From Alphaproteobacteria bacterium (lineage in GTDB: Bacteria > Pseudomonadota > Alphaproteobacteria > Caulobacterales > Caulobacteraceae), in assembly GCA_018820205.1 (NCBI GenBank), contig JAHJOK010000050.1, positions 1 through 35,333 on the forward strand: 35,333 nucleotides of DNA. Direction: 5' to 3'. Shown here one piece after another: positions 6,960 to 14,757 of this stretch (the first letter of the stretch is position 1; every line of letters begins with the position of its first letter). Made by a program: the position numbers and the translations under genes. The notes below the pieces were generated by a model. That model ran no database searches, was not told where the DNA came from, and saw only the letters and a list, made by a program, of their open reading frames with translations.

Positions 6960-8438
6960 ATGAGCGACCTGACCAAGCTGACCCTGAAAGCCGCCGTCGA
7001 CGGCCTGAAAGCCAAGGCCTTTTCTTCCGAAGAGATCACCCGCGCCTTCGTCTCGAACATCGAGGCCGCCAACCCGACCCTGAACGCCTATGTCGTGACC
7101 ACGCCGGACAAGGCGATTGACATGGCCAGGGCCTCCGACGCCCGGATCGCCGCCGGAACCGCCGGCCCGCTGGAAGGCGCCCCCCTGGGAATCAAGGACC
7201 TGTTCTGCACCGAGGGCGTCCAGACCACGGCCGGGTCCAACATGCTGCGCGGCTTCGTCCCGCCCTATGAATCCACCGTCACCGCCAACCTGTGGCGCGA
7301 CGGCGCGGTCATGCTGGGCAAGCTCAACATGGACGAGTTCGCCATGGGCTCGTCGAATGAGACCAGCGCCTTCGGTCCCGTGGTCAATCCCTGGAAATCA
7401 AAGACTTCCAACGCCGATCTGACTCCGGGCGGCAGCTCTGGCGGGTCGGCCTCCGCCGTCGCCGCCGACCTGTGCCTGGCCGCCACGGCGTCCGACACCG
7501 GCGGCTCGATCCGCCAGCCCGCCGCCTTCACCGGCACGGTCGGGATCAAGCCCACCTATGGCCGCGCCAGCCGCTTCGGCATGGTCGCCTTCGCCAGTTC
7601 GCTGGATCAGGCCGGGCCGATCACCAGGACGGTCGAGGACGCCGCCCTGATGCTGCAATCCATGTGCAGCTTCGACGTCAAGGATTCGACCAGCCTCGAC
7701 ATCCCGACGCCTGACTGGTCCGCCAGCGTCGGCAAGTCGGTCAAGGGCCTGCGCATCGGCGTGCCGCGCGAATACGTCATCGACGGCATGCCCGCCGAGA
7801 TTCAGGCCCTGTGGGACCAGGGGATCGCCTGGCTGAAGGAGGCCGGCTGCGAGATCGTGCCGATCAGCCTGCCCCACACCAGATACGCCCTGCCGACCTA
7901 CTATATCGTCGCCCCGGCCGAGGCCTCGTCCAACCTGGCCCGCTATGACGGGATGCGGTTCGGCCATCGGGCGGAAAAGGCCTCGTCCCTGACCGACCTC
8001 TATGAAACCAGCCGCGCCGAAGGCTTCGGCGCCGAGGTCAAACGTCGTCTGGTCATCGGCGCCTATGTTCTGTCGGCCGGGTTCTACGACGCCTACTACG
8101 TCCGCGCCCTGAAGGTCCGCCGCCGCATCGCCCAGGATTTCGAGAACGTCTGGGACAGCTGCGACGCCATCCTGACGCCATCGACGCCGTCGGCCGCCTT
8201 CGCCATCGGCGACAAGCAGATCGACCCGGTGACCATGTATCTGAACGACGTCTTCACCGTCACCGCCAACCTCGCTGGCCTGCCCGGCATCTCGGTCCCC
8301 GCCGGTATCGACGCCAACGGCCTTCCCCTCGGCCTCCAGGTCATCGGCAAGCCCCTCGACGAGGCCACCGTCTTCCAGGTCGGCGCAGCTCTGGAACAGG
8401 CCGCGGGCGGCGTCGGCCGCGCCGAGCGTTGGTGGTAG
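6960..8438 (+). CDS. gatA: Asp/Glu-tRNA amidotransferase subunit A
   Basis: The 492-residue amidase subunit, which releases ammonia from glutamine for transfer to mischarged tRNA. The Ser-cisSer-Lys triad is visible: Lys79 in APLGIKDLF, Ser159 in the GGSSGGS amidase signature and nucleophile Ser183 in [10 protein letters not shown]. Other GatA landmarks are AGSNMLRGF (91-99), [20 protein letters not shown] and the C-terminal VNLAG-like [17 protein letters not shown]. Length is normal. It is the last gene of its unit; the following 849 bp hold no clear gene. Confidence 0.97.
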   Translation: MSDLTKLTLKAAVDGLKAKAFSSEEITRAFVSNIEAANPTLNAYVVTTPDKAIDMARASDARIAAGTAGPLEGAPLGIKDLFCTEGVQTTAGSNMLRGFVPPYESTVTANLWRDGAVMLGKLNMDEFAMGSSNETSAFGPVVNPWKSKTSNADLTPGGSSGGSASAVAADLCLAATASDTGGSIRQPAAFTGTVGIKPTYGRASRFGMVAFASSLDQAGPITRTVEDAALMLQSMCSFDVKDSTSLDIPTPDWSASVGKSVKGLRIGVPREYVIDGMPAEIQALWDQGIAWLKEAGCEIVPISLPHTRYALPTYYIVAPAEASSNLARYDGMRFGHRAEKASSLTDLYETSRAEGFGAEVKRRLVIGAYVLSAGFYDAYYVRALKVRRRIAQDFENVWDSCDAILTPSTPSAAFAIGDKQIDPVTMYLNDVFTVTANLAGLPGISVPAGIDANGLPLGLQVIGKPLDEATVFQVGAALEQAAGGVGRAERWW

Positions 8439-8501
8439 CGACCCCGCCTGTCCTCCGCGCGCGCCTCGCCCGCCAAAGCCCCCCACCACCAACCCAACTC
8501 C

Positions 8502-8528
8502 GTGCATCCCCGCGAAGGCGGCCCAGCC
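8502..8528 (+). repeat. REP-like element, degenerate copy
   Basis: Reads GTGCATCCCCGCGAAGGCGG, then diverges (CCCAGCC) where the full copy has GGGACCCAGG. It is therefore a partial or decayed copy. It lies 35 bp upstream of a full copy in the same orientation, probably a local duplication. A 26-bp stretch starting at 8496 is identical to 33712-33737. Confidence 0.7.
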
Positions 8529-8536
8529 ATATTTCC

Positions 8537-8568
8537 GTGCATCCCCGCGAAGGCGGGGACCCAGGTTT
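8537..8568 (+). repeat. REP-like hairpin element, left arm of an inverted pair
   Basis: Contains TCCCCGC-GAAG-GCGGGGA, a 7-bp stem with a 4-base loop, followed by CCCAGGTTT. The copy at 8655-8684 is its reverse complement over about 30 bp, making an inverted pair with an intervening segment of about 86 bp. Such hairpins are common between genes of Caulobacterales and may act as transcript stabilisers or terminators of gatCA. Confidence 0.85.
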
Positions 8569-8654
8569 GAGCCGGAGCGCGGCCGCCAACCGGCTCGTTC
8601 CAGCTGTCATCTGTGTGCGCCGGAACAATAACCTGACCGCCTCGCGCCCCGCCA

Positions 8655-8684
8655 AAACCTGGGTCCCCGCCTTCGCGGGGATGC
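8655..8684 (-). repeat. REP-like hairpin element, right arm of the inverted pair
   Basis: Reads AAACCTGGGTCCCCGCCTTC then GCGGGGATGC, the exact reverse complement of the core of 8539-8568. The intervening segment shares CGGCTCGTTCC (8591-8601) and GTGCGCCGGA (8615-8624) with the interior of the second inverted pair near 33746-33815. This suggests a common composite element. Confidence 0.85.
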
Positions 8685-9228
8685 TCGGTGTTTGGTATCC
8701 GGGCCGGTTGATCCACACCCGCCCCGATTTTCCCAACCCATTCAACGCCCACCACGAATAACCGGCCTCCGAACGCGCCCTGCATCAAACCGGGCGTATC
8801 CTTCTCCCCGGTCCCGTCGCTGGGGAAGGGCGCAAGGCCTTGCGAGCTTGTCGCGGCGGGAACGGATGGAGCGGGGGTTCGTGAGGATCGGCGGTCGGGG
8901 GCTGTGTCTCCCGGTCCCGGACCTCGCGGACGATGGGGGTTACGCCCCCAGGAAAGACGGTCAGCAGGAAACTGGCCGTGTTCAGGGGATCGGCTTTCGC
9001 GAGCACGCCGACCTTCCCGCCGGGGGCTTGTAGTCGGCAAGGCGTTAAGAGCGTCGCTGGTTCGGGACTGCAACGCGGTCCAGAGCCGACAGCACCCGGT
9101 CAGACCTTCCGTGCGGCGCGTTCAGCCTTCGTCGAAACGGTATTCAAAACTCAAATCCGGACGAGGGTCCGGAACGCGCCGCCCGCCCTTCCCATCAACT
9201 CCGCCACACCGGCAGGAGGCGACGCCCC

Positions 9229-9345
9229 ATGGCTGGTCACCCGGAGCGGGGCGGCCTATACGCCCCGATCCGCAACAGAGCCCGCCCTTGCCCTTTCCGT
9301 TCGACATTTCGGCCACCGAAGGCCGCGCCCGCACCGGCGTGCTGA
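9229..9345 (+). CDS. Possible 38-codon leader ORF overlapping the tgt start
   Basis: A perfect AGGAGG (9214-9219) lies 9 nt before an ATG at 9229 that opens a 38-codon frame, beginning [20 protein letters not shown], out of frame with tgt. It ends at a TGA (9343-9345) inside the 5' part of tgt. The peptide is Arg/Pro-rich and not recognisable as a protein. Its interest is positional: it is the best ribosome site in this region while tgt itself appears to start at a TTG. It may be a coupling leader or chance. Confidence 0.25.
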   Translation: MAGHPERGGLYAPIRNRARPCPFRSTFRPPKAAPAPAC

Positions 9346-10397
9346 AGACCCCGCGCGGCGACATCCGCACCCCCGCCTTCATGCCCGTCGGCACCGCCGC
9401 CACGGTCAAGGCGATGACGGTGGATCAGGTGAAGGCGACCGGCGCCGACATCCTGCTGGGCAACACCTATCACCTGATGCTGCGCCCCGGCCCCGAGCGG
9501 ATGGAGCGCCTCGGCGGCCTGCACAGGTTCATGAACTGGGACAAACCCATCCTGACCGACAGCGGCGGGTTTCAGGTCATGTCCCTGGCCGGAATCTCGA
9601 AGGTGAAGGAGGACGCCGTCACCTTCTCCAGCCATATCGACGGCTCCAGACACGTCCTCTCGCCCGAGCGTTCGATCGAGATTCAGGCCGACCGCATCGG
9701 CGCCGACATCTCGATGCAGCTGGACCAGTGCGTCGCCTGGCCCGCTGAAAAACCCGCTGCCAAGGCCGCCATGGAACTCAGCATCCGCTGGGGCGCCCGC
9801 TCGAAGGCCGCATTCGGCGCGCGTGAGACCCAGGCCCTGTTCGGCATCCAGCAGGGCTCGACCTTCGAGGACCTGCGTCGCCAGTCGTCGGACCAGCTTC
9901 GAGAGATCGGCTTCGACGGCTACGCCATCGGCGGCCTCGCCGTCGGCGAAGGCCATCAGGCCATGTGCGAGGTTCTCGACTACGCCCCCGACATGCTGCC
10001 CGCAGACCGGCCCCGCTATCTGATGGGCGTCGGCAAGCCGATCGACCTGGTCGAGGCGGTCTGGCGCGGCGTCGACATGTTCGACTGCGTCCTGCCCACC
10101 CGCGCCGGCCGCCACGGTCAGGCCTGGACCTGGGACGGCCCGCTGAACCTGAAGAACGCCCGCTTCGCCGAGGATCACGACCCGCTCGACCCCGCCATCG
10201 ACGGGCCATCCTCGACTTACTCGAAGGCCTATCTGCACCACCTGATTCGGGCCGACGAAATCCTCGGCAAAGTGCTGCTCAGCTGGCACAACATCGCCTT
10301 CTTCCAGGCCCTGACCGCCGCCATGCGCGACGCCATCCAGCACGGCCGTTTCGAAAAGTTCCGCCGCGATTTCCACGCGCGCCATACGTCGAACTAA
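9288..10397 (+). CDS. tgt: tRNA-guanine transglycosylase (queuine tRNA-ribosyltransferase)
   Basis: Exchanges guanine-34 of tRNAs with GUN anticodons for preQ1 in queuosine synthesis. The protein has 369 residues from the TTG at 9288. This start is chosen because conserved sequence ([20 protein letters not shown]) begins right there and no ATG or GTG lies in frame upstream. Family motifs are [16 protein letters not shown], the catalytic-site [58 protein letters not shown], and the nucleophile Asp in [15 protein letters not shown]. The zinc-binding end is present in degenerate spacing (Y..YLHHL). queA, a frequent neighbour, is not seen here. A 97-residue gene follows by 15 bp. Confidence 0.96.
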   Translation: MPFPFDISATEGRARTGVLKTPRGDIRTPAFMPVGTAATVKAMTVDQVKATGADILLGNTYHLMLRPGPERMERLGGLHRFMNWDKPILTDSGGFQVMSLAGISKVKEDAVTFSSHIDGSRHVLSPERSIEIQADRIGADISMQLDQCVAWPAEKPAAKAAMELSIRWGARSKAAFGARETQALFGIQQGSTFEDLRRQSSDQLREIGFDGYAIGGLAVGEGHQAMCEVLDYAPDMLPADRPRYLMGVGKPIDLVEAVWRGVDMFDCVLPTRAGRHGQAWTWDGPLNLKNARFAEDHDPLDPAIDGPSSTYSKAYLHHLIRADEILGKVLLSWHNIAFFQALTAAMRDAIQHGRFEKFRRDFHARHTSN

Positions 10398-10412
10398 CGG
10401 GGGGAACTGACC

Positions 10413-10706
10413 ATGCGGATCGAGAAATCAGGCTTCCACGCCTACAACACCTATGTCGAAGAGCCGCCCCGCTTCGAAGGCAACCAGACCGCGCTGCATC
10501 GCCACGTGATCATCATCGGCGGCGACAAATATTCGTTCTTCGCCCACTGGTCCGGCAAGTTCGCGCACAAGGGCGAACGCATCTCCTTCGACTGGGACTG
10601 GGACCGCACCGGCGAGTTCCGCAACATCGACAAGCCGTCGTTCGAGGCCTTCGCCAAGGACGGCACGGTCCAGATCAGAGGAGACCGCACCGACAAGCGC
10701 CGCTAG
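10413..10706 (+). CDS. Small soluble protein, unknown function
   Basis: A 97-residue protein with a strong GGGGGAA ribosome site ahead of the ATG. It is rich in aromatic and basic residues (AYNTYVEEPPRFEGNQTALH, YSFFAHWSGKFAHKGERI, SFDWDWDRTGEF). Alternating patterns suggest a small beta fold. There is no signal peptide, membrane segment or Cys pair. It sits 15 bp behind tgt and probably shares its transcript. I do not recognise the family and infer no function. Its stop directly abuts the stop of the convergent gene at 10707. Confidence 0.75.
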   Translation: MRIEKSGFHAYNTYVEEPPRFEGNQTALHRHVIIIGGDKYSFFAHWSGKFAHKGERISFDWDWDRTGEFRNIDKPSFEAFAKDGTVQIRGDRTDKRR

Positions 10707-11237
10707 CTACCGCTGCGACCGCCCGGTCGGCCGGAACCACGCAGGCGAGGCGGGCGGCGCACAGTTCGCCTTCATCCCCAGCCCCTTCAGAAAGGCCCGC
10801 CGCAGCCGCCCCGCCTCGACCGCGTCCTGCACCGTCTTGGACCGCGCCTGCGCCCCCGACAACGCCCGCACCCAGCTGCGATACGGGATGAAGTCCGTCG
10901 CCGCGTTGCGGATCGCATCCAGCGCCGCTTCGGCCAGCGCGTCCTGCGTCCGTTCGTTCAGGGTCGGATTGTCGGGGGCCGCCGGCTCGTCCCGGTCCGG
11001 CCCCAGCGCCTCGTCCAGCCGCGCCACCTCGGCCCCGATGGTGGTGCACTGGTTCAGGTTACGCCGGTCGTACGGATTGGCCTGGGCCTGCAGCAGCACC
11101 GTGGGGATCTGCTCGCGGCGCACGTTCAGATCGGTCAGCGGCGTCATGGCCGCATCGCCGAACCCGTCCCGCACCTGCCCGGCCGCAGAACAGCCGCCGA
11201 GCGCCAGCACGCAGGATACAACGATCAGGCCGCGCAT
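10707..11237 (-). CDS. Putative lipoprotein, unknown function
   Basis: A 176-residue protein from the ATG at 11237, which has GTGAGG 6 nt upstream; the GTG at 11249 is an alternative. A signal peptide MRGLIVVSCVLALGGC ends in the lipobox LGGC, so Cys16 should be lipidated and the protein anchored in the envelope. The mature part is mainly helical: PTVLLQAQANPYDRRNLNQC, IGAEVARLDEALGPD, NERTQDALAEAALDAIRNAA and IPYRSWVRALSGA. This pattern is common in uncharacterised alphaproteobacterial lipoproteins. It lies 23 bp downstream of tRNA-Lys on the same strand. Confidence 0.75.
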   Translation of the reverse strand: MRGLIVVSCVLALGGCSAAGQVRDGFGDAAMTPLTDLNVRREQIPTVLLQAQANPYDRRNLNQCTTIGAEVARLDEALGPDRDEPAAPDNPTLNERTQDALAEAALDAIRNAATDFIPYRSWVRALSGAQARSKTVQDAVEAGRLRRAFLKGLGMKANCAPPASPAWFRPTGRSQR

Positions 11238-11260
11238 GTCAGGCCTCACTTGAGAAAGGA

Positions 11261-11337
11261 TGGTACGTCCTCTCGGGCTCGAACCGAGGACCCTCTGATT
11301 AAAAGTCAGATGCTCTAACCAACTGAGCTAAGGACGC
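11261..11337 (-). tRNA. tRNA-Lys (UUU anticodon)
   Basis: The minus strand folds as a complete 77-nt cloverleaf including an encoded CCA end (11261-11263). The acceptor GCGTCCT pairs with AGGACGT (first pair a G-U). The D arm is GCTCAGTTGGTTAGAGC, and the anticodon stem TCTGA/TCAGA encloses loop CTTTTAA with anticodon TTT at 11303-11301. The T arm is CCTCGGTTCGAGCCCGAGG-like, with the TTCGA motif. It would decode AAA/AAG lysine codons. Confidence 0.96.
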
Positions 11338-11347
11338 GCACCGTGCG

Positions 11348-11366
11348 GAAACGGCCAGGCCGTTTC
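11348..11366. repeat. Perfect inverted repeat just upstream of tRNA-Lys
   Basis: GAAACGGCC and GGCCGTTTC are separated by a single base, forming a 19-bp near-perfect palindrome 11 bp ahead of the mature tRNA 5' end. It would be in the tRNA leader transcript or could be a dyad binding site. It has no T-tract, so it is not an ordinary terminator. Confidence 0.5.
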
Positions 11367-11381
11367 GCGGTTGCGCCTTCT

Positions 11382-11405
11382 GGTTCATCGCGCCGCCCGG
11401 GTCAA
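11382..11405 (-). promoter_or_regulatory. Candidate promoter of tRNA-Lys
   Basis: On the minus strand TTGACC (11405-11400) is followed after 10 bases by GATGAACC (11389-11382). The -35 box is close to the Caulobacter housekeeping TTGAC element; the -10 match to GCTANAWC is weaker. The position, about 45-68 bp upstream of the mature tRNA, is suitable. Confidence 0.25.
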
Positions 11406-11449
11406 GGCCCCGTCTCGACCCAACTGACATCCCCGGCTAGCAAAGCGAC

Positions 11450-12535
11450 ATGAAACCCCTTTCCGGAGTCCGCATCATCGAGTTCGACGGCCTCGGCCCG
11501 GTCACCTTCGCCGGCATGGTCCTGGCCGACCTGGGAGCCGAGATCGTCCGCCTGACCCGGGCCGACGGCGCCGGGGCCTTCGGCGATGTCGGCGGCGCCG
11601 TTCTGCATCGCGGCCGCAGCGCTGTCCCCGTCGATCTCAAGAACCCGGCGGACCGCGACCGGATCCTGGACCTGATCGCCACGGCGGACGCGGTCATCGA
11701 GGGCTTTCGGCCGGGCGTGCTGGAGCGGCTCGGCCTGGGGCCCGAGGTCTGCATGGCCCGAAATCCTCGGCTGGTCGTCGGCCGCATCACCGGCTGGGGC
11801 CAGACCGGTCCGCTGTCCAGCAGCGTCGGCCATGACATCAACTACATCGGCCTGACCGGCGCCCTGCACGCGATGGGCGAGCCGGACCGCCCGCCCCGAC
11901 CGCCGCTGAACCTTGTCGGCGACTATGGCGGCGGGGCCATGCTGCTGGTCGTCGGCGTGCTGGCGGCAGTGATCGAGGCCAGGACCACCGGTCGGGGCCG
12001 GGTCGTGGACGCCGCCATGACGGATGGCGCGGCGATGATGTCCAGCCTGTTCTTCGCCCTGACCGCCAGCGGCCTGTGGTCGGGCGAGCGTGGCGCCAAT
12101 CTGCTGGACGGCGGCGCGCCCTTCTACCGCTGCTACGCCTGCGCCGACGGGAAATTCATCGCCGTGGGGGCGTTGGAGCCGAGGTTTTACGCCGCCCTGC
12201 TGCACGGTCTCGACATCGACCCGGCCGAGGCGCCGCAACTGCCGATGACGACCTGGCCGGCGTTGCATGGCCGGTTCGAAGCGCTGTTCGCGACCCGGTC
12301 GCGCGACGACTGGTCGGCCCGTTTCGCCGGCACCGAGGCCTGCGTCACCCCGGTCCTGAGTTTCCAGGAGGCCGCCGGCCATCCGCACAATCAGGCGCGC
12401 CAGACCTTTGCCGGGGCTCCGGTCCAACCGGCGCCGGCGCCGCGTTTCGATGGGCATGTCGAACCGGTCGCGCCCGGGACCGCCCTGTCGCTGGACGAGG
12501 CCTTGGCCCGCTGGCGTCAGGCCACGGCGGACTGA
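11450..12535 (+). CDS. CaiB/BaiF family protein, alpha-methylacyl-CoA racemase-like
   Basis: A 361-residue member of the class III CoA-transferase fold. The residues used by alpha-methylacyl-CoA racemases are in place: His128 in SVGHDINYIGLTG, Asp158 in NLVGDYGGGA and Glu243 in AVGALEPRFY. Racemases have this His/Asp/Glu set, whereas CoA transferases use a catalytic Asp differently, so I favour a racemase of 2-methyl-branched acyl-CoAs. Other family features are GLGPVTFAGMVLADLGAEIV at the N-terminus, VDLKNP and IEGFRPGVLERLGLGP. The gene appears monocistronic. Its 3' end overlaps that of the convergent histidine kinase by 19 bp. Confidence 0.87.
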   Translation: MKPLSGVRIIEFDGLGPVTFAGMVLADLGAEIVRLTRADGAGAFGDVGGAVLHRGRSAVPVDLKNPADRDRILDLIATADAVIEGFRPGVLERLGLGPEVCMARNPRLVVGRITGWGQTGPLSSSVGHDINYIGLTGALHAMGEPDRPPRPPLNLVGDYGGGAMLLVVGVLAAVIEARTTGRGRVVDAAMTDGAAMMSSLFFALTASGLWSGERGANLLDGGAPFYRCYACADGKFIAVGALEPRFYAALLHGLDIDPAEAPQLPMTTWPALHGRFEALFATRSRDDWSARFAGTEACVTPVLSFQEAAGHPHNQARQTFAGAPVQPAPAPRFDGHVEPVAPGTALSLDEALARWRQATAD

Positions 12536-14256
12536 CGCTCCTCGACCGGAGCGGCGCACGCCTCGGCCAGGGTCGCGGCCAGCAGCACCGGATCGATCGG
12601 CTTGGTCAGGAAGGCATGAACCCCCGTCGCGTCCCACGCCGCCCGGTGCACATCCATGGCGTTGGCGGTCAGGGCGATCATCGGCGTGCGCCGGTTCAAT
12701 CCCTCGGCCCGGATGCCCGCGGCGGCCTCCAGCCCGTCCATCACCGGCATCTGCATGTCCATCAGGATGGCGTCGAACCTCTGGGACCGGGCCGCCTCGA
12801 CCGCCTCGGCGCCGTTCTCGACCAGCACGATCTGACACCCGTGGGGCTCCAGCAGCAGCGTAAGAATCCGCCGGTTCACCGGATGATCGTCGGCCGCCAG
12901 GATGACCTTGCCCTGAAGCTCCTTCTGCGACGACGCCCTGCGACGCGGCTCGGCGGCGGGCTTGGCCACGGCCTCGACCGGCAGGCTCAGCACGAAGGTC
13001 GAACCTTCCCCCACGACGCTTTCGGCGGTCAGACGCCCGCCCATGATTTCGGCCAACCGCCGGCTGATCGCCAGCCCCAGGCCGGTGCCGCCGTATTTGC
13101 GGGTCGTGCCGGCGTCGACCTGTTCGAAACTGTCGAAGATGTGGGCCAGCCGCTCCGGCGGGATGCCGCACCCCGTATCCGTGACGGCGAGGATCAGACG
13201 GTTGTCGGCGTCGCGCCAGTCCACGGCCACGGTGATCGAGCCGTCATCGGTGAACTTCACCGCATTGGACAGCAGGTTGAACAGCATCTGCTGCAGCCGC
13301 AGCGGGTCAGTGCGAACGCAATCGGGCACGCCGGGCTCGATCTCGATCTTCATCCTCACGCCGTTGGCGGCCGCCTTGGGCTCCCACAGCCGGCCCAGCG
13401 AGCCGAGCTTTTCGCGCAGGTCCACGACCGAGGATTCCAGCTGCATCTTGCCGGCCTCGATCTTGGACAGGTCCAGCACGTCGTTCAGAAGACCGACCAG
13501 CACGTCGCCCGCGTCCAGCAACATCGAGACGTGCTCGCGCTGCTCGCGATCCAGCCGCGTCCGGCGCAGGAGGTTCGCCGCGGAAATGACCGCGTTCATC
13601 GGCGTTCGGATCTCGTGGCTGATGACGGCCAGGAATTCGGATTTGGCGGCGCTGGCCACCTCGGCCTTGCTCCGCTCGGCGCGCGCTTCGTCATTGGCGG
13701 ACTGCAGCGCGCCCATGGTCGCGGAGCTCTGACGCACGGCCACGACCAAATGCATCATGTAGAGCACGCCGCCCACGGCGATCAGCATTTCGTGCGGTTT
13801 GCCTTCCGCCAGCGCGCCGTAGATCGGCAGGCCGAGGAAATACAGACTGTGGGGGATCACGGCCGAAAACAGCAACGGCCTGACATGGTGCATGTGCAGA
13901 CTGACGTGCAGCAATCCGCCCGCGACCTGGATGATGGCGAACAGACGACCCGCGTCGCCGCCCGCCGTCCACAGGTAGGCCGAGATCGCCGAATAGACGA
14001 TGACGCTCAGGGCCGCGGTCGCGCACAGCGCGACCTTGTAGGCCGTCGAAGGCTCCAGTCCGGGCGTCCTCCGCAGCGGTCGGAACACGATCCAGTCTAC
14101 AGCCTGGGTCGCGATCACGGCGGCGAACCACCCGAGCGACCACAGCGTCTGGGTCATGAACCAGGCCGTGACTGCGATGAAGGCGGCCAATCCGATTCGC
14201 GTTTTCAGTTCGCGGAATCGCACCTGGGCGATCATCGCATAGCCGCTGGACGTCAT
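12517..14256 (-). CDS. Hybrid sensor histidine kinase with receiver domain
   Basis: A 579-residue inner-membrane sensor from the ATG at 14256, which has a strong GGGGGAGG site. The N-terminal 175 residues hold about six hydrophobic segments in short-loop pairs and little periplasmic domain, so the signal is probably sensed in the membrane. A short linker leads to HisKA with His214 in AVISHEIRTPMN. HATPase follows, with N-box Asn331, DTGCGIP at 360-366 and GTGLGL at 390. A C-terminal receiver domain (450-565) has the acidic pair D456/D457, phosphoacceptor Asp500 in ILMDMQMPVMDG, Thr530 and Lys552. No cognate regulator or Hpt protein is adjacent. The upstream M8-type GTG/ATG starts are less likely. 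Confidence 0.92.
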   Translation of the reverse strand: MTSSGYAMIAQVRFRELKTRIGLAAFIAVTAWFMTQTLWSLGWFAAVIATQAVDWIVFRPLRRTPGLEPSTAYKVALCATAALSVIVYSAISAYLWTAGGDAGRLFAIIQVAGGLLHVSLHMHHVRPLLFSAVIPHSLYFLGLPIYGALAEGKPHEMLIAVGGVLYMMHLVVAVRQSSATMGALQSANDEARAERSKAEVASAAKSEFLAVISHEIRTPMNAVISAANLLRRTRLDREQREHVSMLLDAGDVLVGLLNDVLDLSKIEAGKMQLESSVVDLREKLGSLGRLWEPKAAANGVRMKIEIEPGVPDCVRTDPLRLQQMLFNLLSNAVKFTDDGSITVAVDWRDADNRLILAVTDTGCGIPPERLAHIFDSFEQVDAGTTRKYGGTGLGLAISRRLAEIMGGRLTAESVVGEGSTFVLSLPVEAVAKPAAEPRRRASSQKELQGKVILAADDHPVNRRILTLLLEPHGCQIVLVENGAEAVEAARSQRFDAILMDMQMPVMDGLEAAAGIRAEGLNRRTPMIALTANAMDVHRAAWDATGVHAFLTKPIDPVLLAATLAEACAAPVEERQSAVA

Positions 14257-14407
14257 CAGAATCCTCCCCCGCAGCACACTCTGGCAGCAATAGACAAACG
14301 ATTGGTTGCGGCGCCGCGATCGAACCCCCGTGACCCCCGCCGCCGCAGCCGCTATGGAACAGGGCTTCGAACGGCGCGTTCCGACGCCGACCTAAGGGGG
14401 ACTGACG

Positions 14408-14665
14408 ATGATGAAACGCTTGATATTGCTGGCCGCCCTCGGCTCGGGCCTGGCCGTTGCCGGCTGCGACGAACCGATCGACCAGCGGAGCGAGATGGCC
14501 CCGCCGCCGATCCAGGAGCCGATGGCTCCCGCCGCCGAGGATCAGGGCGTCCCGGCTTCCGACACCGCCGCCGCGAACCCGCCGCCGATCGACAGCGCCC
14601 TGCCGCCCGAGAAGCGCACGTCCGAAGAGACGGTTCAGCCCGAAAGCGAAACCCTGTTCTACTGA
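14408..14665 (+). CDS. Small proline-rich lipoprotein, unknown function
   Basis: An 85-residue protein with AAGGGGG ahead of a double ATG. The signal peptide MMKRLILLAALGSGLAVAGC ends in a lipobox (AVAGC, Cys20). The mature 65 residues are acidic and Pro/Ala/Glu-rich without obvious fold (PPPIQEPMAPAAEDQ, ANPPPIDSALPPEKR), so it is probably disordered. It ends about 90 bp before tamA on the same strand; whether they are co-transcribed is unknown. The 151 bp before it contain the GC palindrome GCGGCGCCGC (14308-14317) but no gene. Confidence 0.7.
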   Translation: MMKRLILLAALGSGLAVAGCDEPIDQRSEMAPPPIQEPMAPAAEDQGVPASDTAAANPPPIDSALPPEKRTSEETVQPESETLFY

Positions 14666-14757
14666 CGGGCGCCGCAAGTCCGTCCCGATTTGCTGATTGA
14701 GGGGGACCTCGCACGTATCGTGACCCCTCCGGGCGCGACGCCGACCAGGGTTTGAGA

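Larger units (their letters stand above)
8439..9287. other. Long intergenic region with REP-like elements, no convincing gene
   Basis: About 849 bp between gatA and tgt. The first third contains three copies of a 'GCATCCCCGCGAAGGCGG' hairpin element. The rest (8690-9210) has open frames on several strands, but none shows protein-like composition. It contains a possible hairpin at 8800-8829 (CCTTCTCCCC / GGGGAAGG), the palindrome GGGGGTTACGCCCCC near 8935-8949, and TCCGGAC..GTCCGGA near 9157-9174. None has a clear T-tract. A tgt promoter must lie in the last part, but I cannot point to it. Confidence 0.5.

Noticed and set aside
8502..8684. CRISPR array
   Set aside because: The copies are palindromic, in mixed orientation and irregularly spaced, with no cas genes; they fit REP-like elements.
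9229..9287. tgt starting at the ATG at 9229
   Set aside because: That ATG is out of frame with tgt and reaches a stop at 9345; the conserved Tgt N-terminus begins at the TTG at 9288.
11261..11337. Integration site for a mobile island at tRNA-Lys
   Set aside because: No integrase gene or direct repeat of the tRNA 3' end is visible on either side.
12076..14700. 874-codon plus-strand frame across the CoA-transferase and kinase genes
   Set aside because: It is antisense to the hybrid kinase, whose domains are unambiguous; composition is that of a shadow frame.
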